From NCBI GenBank assembly GCA_025963965.1, contig JAOPZS010000058.1:1-32710 (forward strand): a stretch of 32,710 nucleotides of DNA, in the 5' to 3' direction. Below, piece after piece: positions 1 to 7,947 of this stretch. This DNA comes from Solirubrobacterales bacterium (GTDB lineage: Bacteria > Actinomycetota > Thermoleophilia > Solirubrobacterales > Solirubrobacteraceae). Numbering within the stretch: the first letter of the stretch is position 1; each line of letters opens with the position of its first letter. The notes below the pieces were generated by a model. That model worked only from the letters and a program-made list of their open reading frames with translations. It did not search any database and was not told the origin of the DNA. The position numbers were made by a program, and so were the translations under genes.

Positions 1-458
1 TCGGCTTCACGCGCCTGGGCGAGGAAGTCCCTCCGGACGAGCTCGGCCGTCTGGCCGTGCGACTGGAAACGCTCGCCAGCGAGGCGGCCGAGCCGCCCGT
101 GCGGCTGGTCAAGACGATCGGCGACGCGGCGATGCTCGCCTCGCACGATCCAGGGGCGCTGCTCGAGGCATCGCTGCGACTGATCTCCGCAGCCGAGGCG
201 GAGGGACCAGACTTCCCACAGCTGCGTGCCGGCGCCTCGCTCGGCGCCGCGCTCCCACGCGCCGGCGACTGGTTCGGCCGGCCCGTGAACCTGGCGAGCC
301 GCATCACGGCGATCGCCCGTCCCGGCAGCCTGCTGGCCGACCGGGCGATCCAGGAGGCGGCCGGCGACTCCTACCGGTGGTCGTTCGCGGGCGAGCGGCG
401 GCTGAAGGGGATCAAGGGCCCGGTTCGGCTGTTCAGGGCACGGCCACTGGAGGCGTGA
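1..458 (+). CDS. class III adenylate/guanylate cyclase catalytic domain, C-terminal part (5' end outside window)
   Basis: The reading frame is open from base 3 to the TGA at 456-458, so only the last ~152 residues are present and the true start lies upstream. The visible part begins with GFTRLGEE, the usual start of the class III cyclase fold. It contains KTIGDAAM, which carries the second metal-binding Asp, and later FGRPVNLASRI, which carries the Asn and Arg of the N-x-x-x-R transition-state pair. These residues suggest an active enzyme making cAMP or cGMP from ATP or GTP; the substrate-specifying residues cannot be judged. A GTG at 57 is in frame but would cut off the first metal-binding strand, so it is not a plausible start. 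The 3' end overlaps the convergent nucleotidyltransferase gene by 26 bp. Upstream sensor domains are not visible. Confidence 0.85.
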   Translation, partial: GFTRLGEEVPPDELGRLAVRLETLASEAAEPPVRLVKTIGDAAMLASHDPGALLEASLRLISAAEAEGPDFPQLRAGASLGAALPRAGDWFGRPVNLASRITAIARPGSLLADRAIQEAAGDSYRWSFAGERRLKGIKGPVRLFRARPLEA

Positions 459-1185
459 CCGGCGCGCGGCGCCACGGCGCGGCGCCCGAGTCCCACAGGT
501 CGTTGAGCGCCACCGCGTCCTTGTACGTGTCCATGCACTCCCAGAAGCCCTCGTGGCGGTGGGCGCGCAGCTCGCCGTCGCGAGCGAGGGCCTCGAGCGG
601 AGCCCGCTCGAGCACGCTGTCCGCGCCGATGTAGTCGAGCGCGCGCGCTCGGAAGCAGAAGAAGCCTCCGTTGATCCAGTGCTCGGAGCGGGGCTTCTCG
701 CGAAAGCCCGTAACGCGCGACTCGCCGTCGAGCTCGGTCACGCCGAACTGCAGCTCGGGGCGCACGACCGTCATCGTCGCGGCGGCGCCATGGAAGTCGT
801 GGAAGGCCAGCAGCGCACGCAGGTCGATGTCGGCGAGACCGTCCGCGTAGGTCGCACAGAAGCGCTCCTCCCCGGCCAGCAGCGGCGCCAGGCAGCTGAT
901 CCGCCCGCCCGTCTGCGTGTCCAGGCCGGTGTCCTCGCAGCGCACCTCGACGCCGTCGGGCCAGCGTTGCGCGCCGACGAATCGCTCGATCAGCTCGCCC
1001 CTGTAGCCGGTCGCCAGCAGGAAGCGGTCGAAGCCCTGGGCGGCGTACAGCGCGATCACGTGCCCGACGATCGGCGTGCCGCCGATCTCCACGAGCGGCT
1101 TCGGGATCGCCTGCGTGTGCTCCTGCAGCCTCGTCCCGCGCCCGCCGCACAGGATCACGACGGGCGGGCTGCTACCCGGCGACAC
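433..1185 (-). CDS. glucose-1-phosphate cytidylyltransferase-like sugar nucleotidyltransferase (RfbF type)
   Basis: About 250 residues, close to the usual RfbF length (~257). The N-terminal loop GGRGTRL (residues 14-20) is the nucleotide-binding signature. PKPLVEIGGTPIVGH, a TGGR segment, FREKP (catalytic/substrate Lys) and a closing GFWECMDTYKD follow in the same order as in RfbF proteins. The family transfers a nucleotidyl group (CTP in RfbF) to glucose-1-phosphate to make an activated sugar for deoxysugar or cell-surface glycan synthesis. The start is uncertain. GTG at 1185 overlaps the end of yebC by 14 bp and gives a short leader. GTG at 1158 would begin almost directly at the VILCGG strand. 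The 3' end overlaps the cyclase gene antisense by 26 bp. Nucleotide specificity (CTP versus another) is inferred from family resemblance only. Confidence 0.8.
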   Translation of the reverse strand: MSPGSSPPVVILCGGRGTRLQEHTQAIPKPLVEIGGTPIVGHVIALYAAQGFDRFLLATGYRGELIERFVGAQRWPDGVEVRCEDTGLDTQTGGRISCLAPLLAGEERFCATYADGLADIDLRALLAFHDFHGAAATMTVVRPELQFGVTELDGESRVTGFREKPRSEHWINGGFFCFRARALDYIGADSVLERAPLEALARDGELRAHRHEGFWECMDTYKDAVALNDLWDSGAAPWRRAPVTPPVAVP

Positions 1186-1921
1186 GCTCGAGCACGTCTG
1201 CTGAGACGTCGAAGTTGGCGTGCACCGCACTGACGTCGTCGAGCTCTTCGAGCACGTCGATCAGCCGCATGAGCTTGCCCGCCGTGTTCTCCTCGACCGG
1301 CACAAGGCTCGAGGCGCGGAAGGCCATCTCGGCGCTCTCGATCTGCACGCCGGCGTCGTCGAGCGCAGCGCGCACGGCGGCGAAGTCGGCGGGCTCGGTG
1401 ATGACCTCGAAGACGTCGTCATCGGTCGAGATGTCCTCCGCGCCGGCCTCAACGGCGACCATCAGGTCGTCTTCGGAGTAGCGCGCCGAGTCGATCACGA
1501 TCGTGCCCTTCTTGTCGAACAGGTAGGCGACGGAGCCGGGCTCGCCGAGGCTGCTGCCGTTCTTCGTGAAGGCGTGCCGGACCTCGGCGCTCGTGCGGTT
1601 GCGGTTCTCGGTCAACGCCTCGACGAGCACGGCCACGCCGCCCGGGCCGTAGCCCTCGTAAAGGACCGCCTCGATCGCCTCGGCCTCGCCTCCCTCGCCC
1701 GTGCCCTTGGCGATCGCGCGCTCGATGTTGTCCTTCGGCATCGATGCTTCCCTGGCCTTGCGGATCGCCAGGTCGAGCGACGGATTGCCGACGGGGTCCC
1801 CGCCGCCGTCACGGGCGGCGACGGTGATCGCACGCGTCAGCTTCGAGAAGTGCGCGCCGCGGCGCGAGTCGACGATCGCCTTCTTGTGCTTGATCGACGC
1901 CCACTTGGAATGTCCGGACAC
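1172..1921 (-). CDS. yebC: YebC/PmpR family transcription/translation-associated protein
   Basis: The 249-residue protein starts MSGHSKWASIKHKKA, the hallmark YebC N-terminus, and matches the family in length. It continues with ARDGGGDP, MPKDNIERAI, YEGYGPGGVA and TENRNRT, all strongly conserved family blocks. YebC proteins are cytoplasmic. They have been described as DNA-binding regulators (PmpR) and, more recently, as factors that help ribosomes through difficult sequences such as proline runs. The start is GTG at 1921; a TAGAAT hexamer ends 7 nt upstream, so the mRNA may be leaderless. In many actinobacteria yebC is next to ruvC/ruvA and pdxT. Here pdxST lies about 7 kb away and no ruv gene is present. 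The nucleotidyltransferase gene follows with an apparent 14-bp overlap. Confidence 0.95.
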   Translation of the reverse strand: MSGHSKWASIKHKKAIVDSRRGAHFSKLTRAITVAARDGGGDPVGNPSLDLAIRKAREASMPKDNIERAIAKGTGEGGEAEAIEAVLYEGYGPGGVAVLVEALTENRNRTSAEVRHAFTKNGSSLGEPGSVAYLFDKKGTIVIDSARYSEDDLMVAVEAGAEDISTDDDVFEVITEPADFAAVRAALDDAGVQIESAEMAFRASSLVPVEENTAGKLMRLIDVLEELDDVSAVHANFDVSADVLERVAG

Positions 1922-1928
1922 GCCTTCA

Positions 1929-1958
1929 ATTCTACGAATCCGCCGCTCCCGGGGCCAA
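1929..1958 (-). promoter_or_regulatory. candidate yebC promoter, leaderless type
   Basis: On the minus strand TTGGCC (1958-1953) and TAGAAT (1934-1929) are separated by 18 nt. TAGAAT ends 7 nt before the GTG start at 1921, which puts the predicted transcription start at the start codon. A GAAGG stretch lies only about 1 nt from the GTG, too close for a normal ribosome-binding site. Confidence 0.5.
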
Positions 1959-1987
1959 CACGGTCCGGCCCGGCGATGCTCGGGTCA

Positions 1988-1993
1988 TAGGAT
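1988..1993 (+). promoter_or_regulatory. candidate -10 element for the phosphohexomutase gene
   Basis: TAGGAT ends 9 nt before the ATG at 2003, with no clear -35 hexamer. There is no Shine-Dalgarno sequence at normal spacing, which suggests a leaderless or near-leaderless transcript. The 81-bp divergent spacer therefore seems to hold promoters for both yebC and this gene. Confidence 0.4.
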
Positions 1994-2002
1994 GGCCGGG
2001 AA

Positions 2003-3418
2003 ATGAGCACCCCTGAGCTACCCGACGTCTTCAAGGCCTACGACATACGCGGGCTCTACGGCGAGCAGATCGACGGCGATCTCGCCGAGCTGATCGGCGC
2101 GGCCTTCGCGCACGTGCTGTCGCAGCTGGCCGGCAAGCCGTGCTCCGAGCTGCGGCTCGGGCTCGGCCGCGACATGCGCCTCAGCGCGCCGGAGCTGGCG
2201 GCGCGCTACCGCGACGGGCTGCTCGGGCAGGGTGCGAACGTGCTCGACGCCGGCCAGGTGGGCAGCGAGATGCTCTACTGGCTGGTCGGCTCGCGCGGAC
2301 TCGACGGCGGGCTGATGTGCACGGCCTCGCACAACCCGAAGGCCTACACGGGCGCGAAGCTCGTCCGTGAGGGGGCAATCGCGCTGTCCGGAGACTCGGG
2401 CATCGCCGACGTGCGCCGCGAGGTGCAGGAGTACCGGGCGAGCGGCGGCCCTCCGCGATCGGAGCGCAGCGGGGAGCTGGCAGAGGTGGACATCTACGAG
2501 GAGTTCCAGCAGGCGGCGCTCGGCTTCATCGACGCCGACGCGGTGCGCTCGTCGCCGCGAACCCTGAAAGTCGTCCTGGACGGCGGCAACGGCATGGCCG
2601 GCCCGATGGTCGGCCCGCTGCTCGAGAGCCTCGGCCTCGAGCTGGTCGAGACGTACTGGACGCCGAACGGCGAGTTCCCCGACCACGAGCCGAACCCGCT
2701 GCTGCCGGAGAACAGGCAGTTCATCATCGAGAAGGTGCGCGAGACGGGCTCTGACCTGGGAATCGCCTGGGACGGAGACGCCGACCGCTGCTTCTTCATC
2801 GACGACACCGGTCAGTTCGTCGACGGCGACTTCATGACGGCTCTGCTGGCTGAGTCGCTGCTGCGAAAGAGCGCCTCGACCCCCACGAGCCCCGAGGCGA
2901 TCCTCTACGACGTGCGCGCCTCGTGGGCCGTTCCCGACACGGTCCGCCACGCCGGTGGCGTGCCGCACATCAACCGCGTCGGGCACGCGTTCTTCAAGAC
3001 CCGCATGCACAAGGAGGGCTCGCTGTTCGGCGGCGAGGTCTCCGGCCACTACTACTTCCGGGACTTCTACTGCGCAGACTCTGGGACGATCCCGGCGCTG
3101 CTGGTGCTCGAGATGCTCGCCACGGGCGAGACGCGGATGTCGGAGCTGCTTGCGCCCTACCGTGAGCGCTACTTCATCTCCGGCGAGGTCAACTCCGAGG
3201 TCGCCGACCCGGAGGGCAAGATGCGCGAGCTCCAAGAGCGCTACGCCGACGCCAAGCAGAGCCACCTCGACGGGATCTCGATCGACTACGAGGACTGGCA
3301 CTTCAACGTGCGCCCGTCGAACACCGAGCCGCTGCTGCGTCTGTGCCTCGAGTCGCTCGTTTCGCGCGAGGACATGGAACGCCGCCGCGACGAGGTGCTC
3401 GGCGTGATCCGCTCGTGA
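2003..3418 (+). CDS. manB: phosphomannomutase/phosphoglucomutase (alpha-D-phosphohexomutase)
   Basis: A complete 471-residue phosphohexomutase. FKAYDIRG (residues 10-17) is the conserved N-terminus. TASHNP (107-112) holds the catalytic phosphoserine Ser109. DGDADR (257-262) is the Mg-binding loop, GEVSGH (344-349) the sugar-binding loop, and RPSNTEP (437-443) the phosphate-binding loop of domain 4. The enzyme interconverts mannose-6-phosphate and mannose-1-phosphate (and often the glucose pair) for GDP-mannose, glycolipid and polysaccharide synthesis. The ATG at 2003 is the start. The downstream hydrolase begins at GTG 3415 inside the stop codon (GTGA), so the two are translationally coupled. 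Almost every Glu codon here is GAG, typical of the window. Substrate preference cannot be fixed from sequence. Confidence 0.93.
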   Translation: MSTPELPDVFKAYDIRGLYGEQIDGDLAELIGAAFAHVLSQLAGKPCSELRLGLGRDMRLSAPELAARYRDGLLGQGANVLDAGQVGSEMLYWLVGSRGLDGGLMCTASHNPKAYTGAKLVREGAIALSGDSGIADVRREVQEYRASGGPPRSERSGELAEVDIYEEFQQAALGFIDADAVRSSPRTLKVVLDGGNGMAGPMVGPLLESLGLELVETYWTPNGEFPDHEPNPLLPENRQFIIEKVRETGSDLGIAWDGDADRCFFIDDTGQFVDGDFMTALLAESLLRKSASTPTSPEAILYDVRASWAVPDTVRHAGGVPHINRVGHAFFKTRMHKEGSLFGGEVSGHYYFRDFYCADSGTIPALLVLEMLATGETRMSELLAPYRERYFISGEVNSEVADPEGKMRELQERYADAKQSHLDGISIDYEDWHFNVRPSNTEPLLRLCLESLVSREDMERRRDEVLGVIRS

Positions 3419-4476
3419 GCGGCGCAGACGGCGCGGCAGACGACGACGCGGCGCGCGCGTCCGAGCAGGAGGACCTGCGCAGCGCCGCCGAGGCGGGAAT
3501 CCACCGTCTCGCCGTGCCGACGCCGTTCATGGTCGGCCGCGTCAACGCCTATCTGATCGAGGACTCGCCGCTGACACTCGTCGACTCGGGCCCGAACTCG
3601 GCGAAGGCGCTCGACGAGCTCGAGCAGGCGCTGAGCGCGCTCGGACATCGCATCGAGGACATCGAGCTGCTCGTGGTCAGCCACCAGCACATGGACCACT
3701 TCGGCCTTGCCTCGATCCTGGCGCGACGGTCCGGCGCGGAGGTCGCGGCTCTCGCGCCGCTGGGCGCCTACCTCGCGTCCTACGGCAGCGAAACGGATCT
3801 CGACGACGCGTTCGCGGAGAGGATCATGCTGCGCCACGGCATCCCGGGCGAAGTCGTGACGGCGTTGCGTTCGGTCTCGGCGGGGTTTCGGGCGTGGGGG
3901 TCGGCCGTCGAGGTGACGCGACCCCTGCAGGACGGCGCCGAGCTGGCGCTCCGCGACCGCACCCTGCGGGTCCTGCACCGCCCCGGGCACAGTCCGTCGG
4001 ACACCGTGTTCCTCGACGAGCAGCGCTCGATCCTGCTGTCGGCGGACCACCTGATCGCGCACATCTCCTCGAACCCGCTGCTCGCCAGGCCGCTCGGGAG
4101 CAAGCCCGGCGAGTCCGAGCCGCCGGCCCCTCGCCCGCAGGCGCTGATCACGTACATGCGCTCGCTGGAAGCGACCAAGGCGATGGACCTGGAGCTCGTT
4201 CTGCCCGGGCACGGCCGTCCGATCACCGATCACGTGTCGCTGATCGAGCAGCGCTTCCGGATGCACCACCGGCGCGCCGAGAAGATCCTCGGCCTGATCG
4301 CTGAGCAGCCGCGCAGCGCCCACGAGATCGCCCAGGAGCTGTGGGGCAACGTCGCCGTGACGCAGGCCTACCTGACGCTGTCGGAGGTGCTCGGCCACGT
4401 CGACCTGCTGCTCGAGGACGGACGCGCGAGCGAACAGGAGCACGACGGGGTCGTGCGCTTCTCCGCGACGGGCTAG
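3415..4476 (+). CDS. metallo-beta-lactamase fold hydrolase with C-terminal winged helix
   Basis: I start the gene at GTG 3415, which overlaps the mutase stop as GTGA and gives 353 residues. A frame extension to 3343 would overlap the mutase more and adds no conserved sequence. The zinc site is complete: H90-x-H92-x-D94-H95 in SHQHMDH, H192 in PGHS, D211 in SADH and H266 in LPGHG. The spacing is that of glyoxalase-II/LACTB2-like hydrolases. After about residue 280 the sequence (HHRRAEKILGLI ... EIAQELW) resembles the winged-helix tail that follows this fold in LACTB2-type proteins. It is probably a cytoplasmic hydrolase of thioesters or similar bonds; the substrate is unknown. Coupling with the mutase may be simple co-expression. 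Confidence 0.85.
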   Translation: MSGADGAADDDAARASEQEDLRSAAEAGIHRLAVPTPFMVGRVNAYLIEDSPLTLVDSGPNSAKALDELEQALSALGHRIEDIELLVVSHQHMDHFGLASILARRSGAEVAALAPLGAYLASYGSETDLDDAFAERIMLRHGIPGEVVTALRSVSAGFRAWGSAVEVTRPLQDGAELALRDRTLRVLHRPGHSPSDTVFLDEQRSILLSADHLIAHISSNPLLARPLGSKPGESEPPAPRPQALITYMRSLEATKAMDLELVLPGHGRPITDHVSLIEQRFRMHHRRAEKILGLIAEQPRSAHEIAQELWGNVAVTQAYLTLSEVLGHVDLLLEDGRASEQEHDGVVRFSATG

Positions 4477-4492
4477 CCGATCGCGTCGACGT

Positions 4493-4545
4493 GGGCGATG
4501 TTCGCCCGATCCTGGAGCTCGGTGCTCGGCTCGCCGGCTGCCGGC
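4493..4545. terminator. two hairpins between convergent genes, candidate bidirectional terminator
   Basis: The 81-bp gap between the hydrolase stop (4476) and the MOSC gene stop (4558) contains two short perfect hairpins. The first is GGGCGA-TGT-TCGCCC (4493-4507) and the second GCCGG-CTG-CCGGC (4533-4545). Neither is followed by a T-run on either strand. Position between convergent stops supports a terminator role. Confidence 0.45.
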
Positions 4546-4557
4546 AAGATGCGCATC

Positions 4558-5349
4558 TCACTCGTCTCCGGCGCGGCGGATCGGGTCCCCGACGCGGACC
4601 TCACCGGGGATGAGCACCTCGCCCCACACGCCGAGCGCCAGCGGCTCGGTGGTCGCGGCGCCGCCGCGCAGGTCGCGCAGCAGGTCGAGGGTCGGCACGT
4701 CCACGACGCCGGTCTCCGGGTCGCGGCTCGTGACGATGCAGCGCCCGACGTGCCCGCGCGGGCGGATCGTCGCCTCGCCAACGTGAAGCTCCGTACCGAT
4801 CCAACCGTCCTCGGCGAAGGCGCCGGCGCCCTCGATCTCGATCGACATGCGAAAGCGCCGCGGATCGAGCTCGACGCCGGCGAACGCGGCCAGCGAGCCC
4901 AGCGACTCGGCGGCCATCAGCGTCACGGCGCCGAGCTCGCCCCGGTCCACGACCGGCGACGCGTCGGCCGGCACGACCAGTCGCAGCGCCTCGCCGACGT
5001 GCTCTGAGATCGCCGCCGAGAACGGCCCCTCGATCTCCCGCACCGGCCTCGGATCCGAGCGGTAGCTCGACTGCAGATCGGCGCCGGCGATCACCGGGGC
5101 GCTGACGCGATGCCCGGACGGAAAGGCGAGCGTGAGCACATCCTCGTCGTCTTCGAGCTCGGCGGCGATCTCGTGCAGCGCACCGGAGTGCTTGCCGTTG
5201 ACCATCCGCCCGCGGTCGTCGAGCAGGTAGAAGCGGCGGTCCCCCGGGATCCCGCCGCGCTCGAGGCGGACCAGCTCACGCCGCGCGAGCCGCAGTCCCT
5301 TGACGGGAGCGACCGACAGCCCCACGACGCGGGCCAGCTCGTTGGACAT
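4558..5349 (-). CDS. MOSC domain protein (MOSC N-terminal beta-barrel plus MOSC)
   Basis: The 263-residue protein starts MSNELARVVGLSVAPVKGL, typical of the MOSC_N domain, and has GIPGDRRFYLLD at residues 34-45. The MOSC part carries RCIVTSRDPETG (203-214) with Cys204, the conserved cysteine of the family, and ends with GEVRVGDPI. MOSC proteins handle molybdenum cofactor or act as Mo-dependent reductases of N-hydroxylated compounds (mARC/YcbX type). Direct cofactor binding here is inferred. An in-frame ATG at 5373 would add eight residues without family support. The gene lies 42 bp behind rsbP on the same strand and could be the third gene of that transcript, but I see no known functional link. 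Confidence 0.82.
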   Translation of the reverse strand: MSNELARVVGLSVAPVKGLRLARRELVRLERGGIPGDRRFYLLDDRGRMVNGKHSGALHEIAAELEDDEDVLTLAFPSGHRVSAPVIAGADLQSSYRSDPRPVREIEGPFSAAISEHVGEALRLVVPADASPVVDRGELGAVTLMAAESLGSLAAFAGVELDPRRFRMSIEIEGAGAFAEDGWIGTELHVGEATIRPRGHVGRCIVTSRDPETGVVDVPTLDLLRDLRGGAATTEPLALGVWGEVLIPGEVRVGDPIRRAGDE

Positions 5350-5391
5350 GCCTCTTTGTAGCGCGCCTGGCATCGCACTGCGGAGCGGAAA

Positions 5392-6531
5392 TCAGCCGCC
5401 GGCGAGATGGGCCATCAAGACGCAGACGTCATCGTGATGCCCGCCGACGTCCATCGCCTGGACGATTGCCTCAGCGCCGGTTGCGGTCGGGGGTCCGGCG
5501 TGCCGGGAAGCGATCGACGCGAGACGGTCGAGTCCAACGTCGAGCGCCTCCGTACGTCGCTCGATCAGCCCGTCGGTGTAGAGGACGATCGTGCTGTCGG
5601 GCGGCAGCTCGTAGGTCCCGTCGCGACGACCACCTGCGACCGTGTTGCCCCAGTTCACCCCGAGCGGAACCGAGCGGCCCTCCCACAGAAATCGCGGCGC
5701 CCGGCCCGGACCGCAGCTCAGCGGGGGCGGATGGCCGGCGCAGGCGTACCGGAAGCTTCGGTTCGCGAGCGTCAGGGTCCCGTACAGGAGCGTCGCCGCG
5801 TAGCCCACCCGGTGTCGGCGCGAGTACCGGTCGAGCGCTTCCAGCAGGACAGCCGGACGATGCGGGGTGGTGGCGAGCGCACGGACGGCGCTGCGCAGTT
5901 GCGCCATCGCCGCGGCAGCGTCGATGCCCTTCCCGACGACGTCTCCGACGACCATCGCGATCGTCTCGCCGTCATCCAGCCAGAAGCTGTCGAACCAGTC
6001 CCCGCCGATCTCCTGGTTTCTCAATGCAGGCTTGTACGAGCGGGCGACCTCGAGGTTCTCTGCATGCGGAAGCTCGCCGCTGAGAAGGCTGTGCTGCAGC
6101 GCGCGTGCCGCCTCACGCTCTGTGCTGCGGGCTCGCAGCAGCTCCTGCTCGTAGCGTCGTCGTTCGGTCGCGTCGAAAACGGTCCACAGGACCGCGCCGG
6201 TGCCACCCTCGCGCTCGTCCCGAACCACGGCATTCGCGAGCACCGGGACCCGTGTCCCGTCGCGGCGGACCATCTCGAACGCGATCTCGCGAACCTCGCC
6301 CTGCATCGACAGCAGCGGCGCGACATGGGTCTCGTAGTAGATCCTTCCGCCGGGTGCGAGCACATCCTGTAGGCGCGTCTCGGATCGCAGGCTCTCACGA
6401 CTTCGCCCCAGCAGATCGGCGAAAGTCTTGTTGACGCGTAGGATCGAGCCGCTGAGAGTCGTGGAAAGGTAGCCGCACGGCGCGTTCTCGTAGAGCTCCT
6501 CGGTCGTCTCTGGCGCCGCGCTCGGGAGCAT
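5392..6531 (-). CDS. rsbP: PAS-PP2C (SpoIIE-type) serine phosphatase, RsbP-like
   Basis: The ATG at 6531 shares one base with the stop of the upstream RsbQ-like gene (TGATG), giving 379 residues. Residues ~13-122 form a PAS domain (ENAPCGYLSTT ... VLWTVFDATER). A helical, probably coiled-coil linker spans ~123-150. The PP2C/SpoIIE phosphatase domain follows, with GGDWFD (176-181, metal Asp178), GDVVGKG (196-202, Asp197), YTDGLIE (319-325) and HHDD (365-368). All metal-binding Asp residues are present. In Bacillus subtilis RsbP dephosphorylates the anti-anti-sigma factor RsbV under energy stress and needs RsbQ for activity. Same domain order and same partner gene support that role. No RsbV, RsbW or sigma-B gene is in this window, so the target is inferred. 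Confidence 0.88.
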   Translation of the reverse strand: MLPSAAPETTEELYENAPCGYLSTTLSGSILRVNKTFADLLGRSRESLRSETRLQDVLAPGGRIYYETHVAPLLSMQGEVREIAFEMVRRDGTRVPVLANAVVRDEREGGTGAVLWTVFDATERRRYEQELLRARSTEREAARALQHSLLSGELPHAENLEVARSYKPALRNQEIGGDWFDSFWLDDGETIAMVVGDVVGKGIDAAAAMAQLRSAVRALATTPHRPAVLLEALDRYSRRHRVGYAATLLYGTLTLANRSFRYACAGHPPPLSCGPGRAPRFLWEGRSVPLGVNWGNTVAGGRRDGTYELPPDSTIVLYTDGLIERRTEALDVGLDRLASIASRHAGPPTATGAEAIVQAMDVGGHHDDVCVLMAHLAGG

Positions 6532-7334
6532 CAGGTCGCGAGAAAGTCCTTGATAGCGGAGATCGTCTCGGCGGGCGCACTCAGATTCGGGCAATGCCCG
6601 CGGGCGTTCATCTTCACGAGCGTGCTGCCGGGAAGCTGGCGATGGACGTATTCGCCCACCTCCATCGGGGCGATGATGTCCTCGGCGCACTGCAGGATGA
6701 GTGCCGGCGTGCTCACCCGCGCGAGGTCGGCGCGATTGTCGGAAAGAAAAGTTGCTCGAGCGAAGGAGGCGGCGACATCCGGGTCCGCTCGGCAGAAGCT
6801 GTTGGTCAGCTCGGTGCCCAGCTCGGGCCGATCCTCGTTGCCCATGATCGCGGGCGCCATCGCCTCGGACCAGCCCAGGTAGTTGCTCTCCAGTGACGCG
6901 AGCAGCTCCTCGACGTCCTCCCGGGAGAAGCCGCCGACATATCCGTCCTGCTCGTCGTCGAGGTATCGAGGCGAGGGGCCGACGAGTACCAGCGCACCGA
7001 ACCGCTCAGGCTCCCCGGCGGCTGCCAGAAGGCCGATCGAGGCACTCACCGAGTGACCGACGAACACGATGTCCTCGAGCTCCAGCTCACGGGTGATCTC
7101 GAGCACGTCCTCGGCATAGCCCTGTAGCGAGGAGTACCTCTGGCGATCGAACGCCGCAGAGTCCGATCCGCCCATTCCGACGTGGTCGAACAGCACGACG
7201 CGGTAATCGTCGGCGAAGCTCGGCCAGACATGACGCCACATGTTCTGGTCGCAGCCGAATCCGTGGGCGAACATCATCGGTCGCGCCTCGGGATCACCGT
7301 GCAGGAGGACGTTGTTGCGGTGGATCGCTGTCAC
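6531..7334 (-). CDS. rsbQ: RsbQ-like alpha/beta hydrolase, energy-stress partner of RsbP
   Basis: The 267-residue alpha/beta hydrolase strongly resembles B. subtilis RsbQ over its whole length. Shared blocks include HGFGCDQNMW near residue 24, GHSVSA (93-98), GPSPRYL, DRPELGTEL and LQCAEDIIAP. The catalytic triad is Ser95, Asp219 and His247 (RGHCP), almost the same numbering as I recall for RsbQ (Ser96, Asp219, His247). RsbQ is a cytoplasmic hydrolase-fold protein thought to bind a small hydrophobic molecule and activate RsbP through its PAS domain. The start is GTG at 7334; no good ribosome-binding site is visible. The KAI2/D14 receptor family shares this fold, but the RsbP neighbour favours RsbQ. 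Confidence 0.9.
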   Translation of the reverse strand: MTAIHRNNVLLHGDPEARPMMFAHGFGCDQNMWRHVWPSFADDYRVVLFDHVGMGGSDSAAFDRQRYSSLQGYAEDVLEITRELELEDIVFVGHSVSASIGLLAAAGEPERFGALVLVGPSPRYLDDEQDGYVGGFSREDVEELLASLESNYLGWSEAMAPAIMGNEDRPELGTELTNSFCRADPDVAASFARATFLSDNRADLARVSTPALILQCAEDIIAPMEVGEYVHRQLPGSTLVKMNARGHCPNLSAPAETISAIKDFLAT

Positions 7335-7427
7335 GAGACCGACATGGTGTCGATGCGCCTGCGAGGCATCGGCTGACCCTAGCGCCGATCGTCAGCCCTC
7401 AGGCCGAGGTCGATCGGCCCCGGGTGG

Positions 7428-7456
7428 ACGCGCGCCGCACTCGCCGCGGCGCGCGT
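7428..7456 (-). terminator. 11-bp perfect GC hairpin after the arsR-SRPBCC operon
   Basis: The arms 7428-7438 and 7446-7456 are perfectly complementary over 11 bp, with a 7-nt loop. The hairpin begins 11 nt past the stop of the SRPBCC gene on the minus strand. No T-run follows. It probably ends that transcript before rsbQ; the 133-bp gap 7335-7467 holds nothing else I recognise. Confidence 0.55.
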
Positions 7457-7467
7457 GCGAATCGTTG

Positions 7468-7947
7468 TCAGCCGGCCAGCCGTGCGGCGAATGCCTCGAG
7501 CCCGGCGGGCCAGCCGCCGGGTGAGCCGACGGCGCCGTGCATGCTCTCCCAGCCCTCGCCGTGGCGATCGATGTTGCGGTGCTCGAGCTCGACGAGCGTC
7601 CTGCCGGGACCCTCCGGAGTGAAGCGCACCTCGACCTCGCTGGTGCGGGCCGGATCGGCCTCGAGCTGCCACTGCAGGTTGATGTCCCAGCTGATCACGA
7701 GCCGCACGGGCGGATCGAAGGCCAGAACCCGCGCCCACCGGCACTCGCTGCCGTCGACGCCGCGGTCGAAGACGTGGCCGCCCACGCGCGGCTCGAAGAC
7801 CATCTCTGCAAGCTCGGCTCCGAGGATGTGGTGATCGGGGCTCCACCAGCTTCCGATGTCCTCGGTGAAGACGCTGAAGGCCTGCTCGGCGGGGGCCTCG
7901 ACGACGATCGAGGCACGGACTGCTGTGTCGGCTGCTGCTGTGCTCAT
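7468..7947 (-). CDS. SRPBCC/AHSA1-family protein
   Basis: A 159-residue START/AHSA1-like protein with the usual opening (RASIVVEAPAEQAFSVFTEDIGSWW) and the later PRVGGHVFDRG, WARVLAFDPP and FTPEGPGRTLVELEHR blocks. These proteins have a hydrophobic cavity; most of this subfamily have no defined ligand. The ATG at 7947 overlaps the arsR stop as ATGA, so the two genes are translationally coupled. ArsR-SRPBCC pairs are frequent in actinobacteria and proteobacteria, where the regulator probably controls its partner. A role in stress response or small-molecule binding is inferred. Confidence 0.85.
   Translation of the reverse strand: MSTAAADTAVRASIVVEAPAEQAFSVFTEDIGSWWSPDHHILGAELAEMVFEPRVGGHVFDRGVDGSECRWARVLAFDPPVRLVISWDINLQWQLEADPARTSEVEVRFTPEGPGRTLVELEHRNIDRHGEGWESMHGAVGSPGGWPAGLEAFAARLAG

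Noticed and set aside
371-1150. Long minus-strand frame overlapping the nucleotidyltransferase gene
   Set aside because: It is Arg/Ala-rich with no family signature and lies in another frame of a recognised gene, as expected for shadow frames in high-GC DNA.
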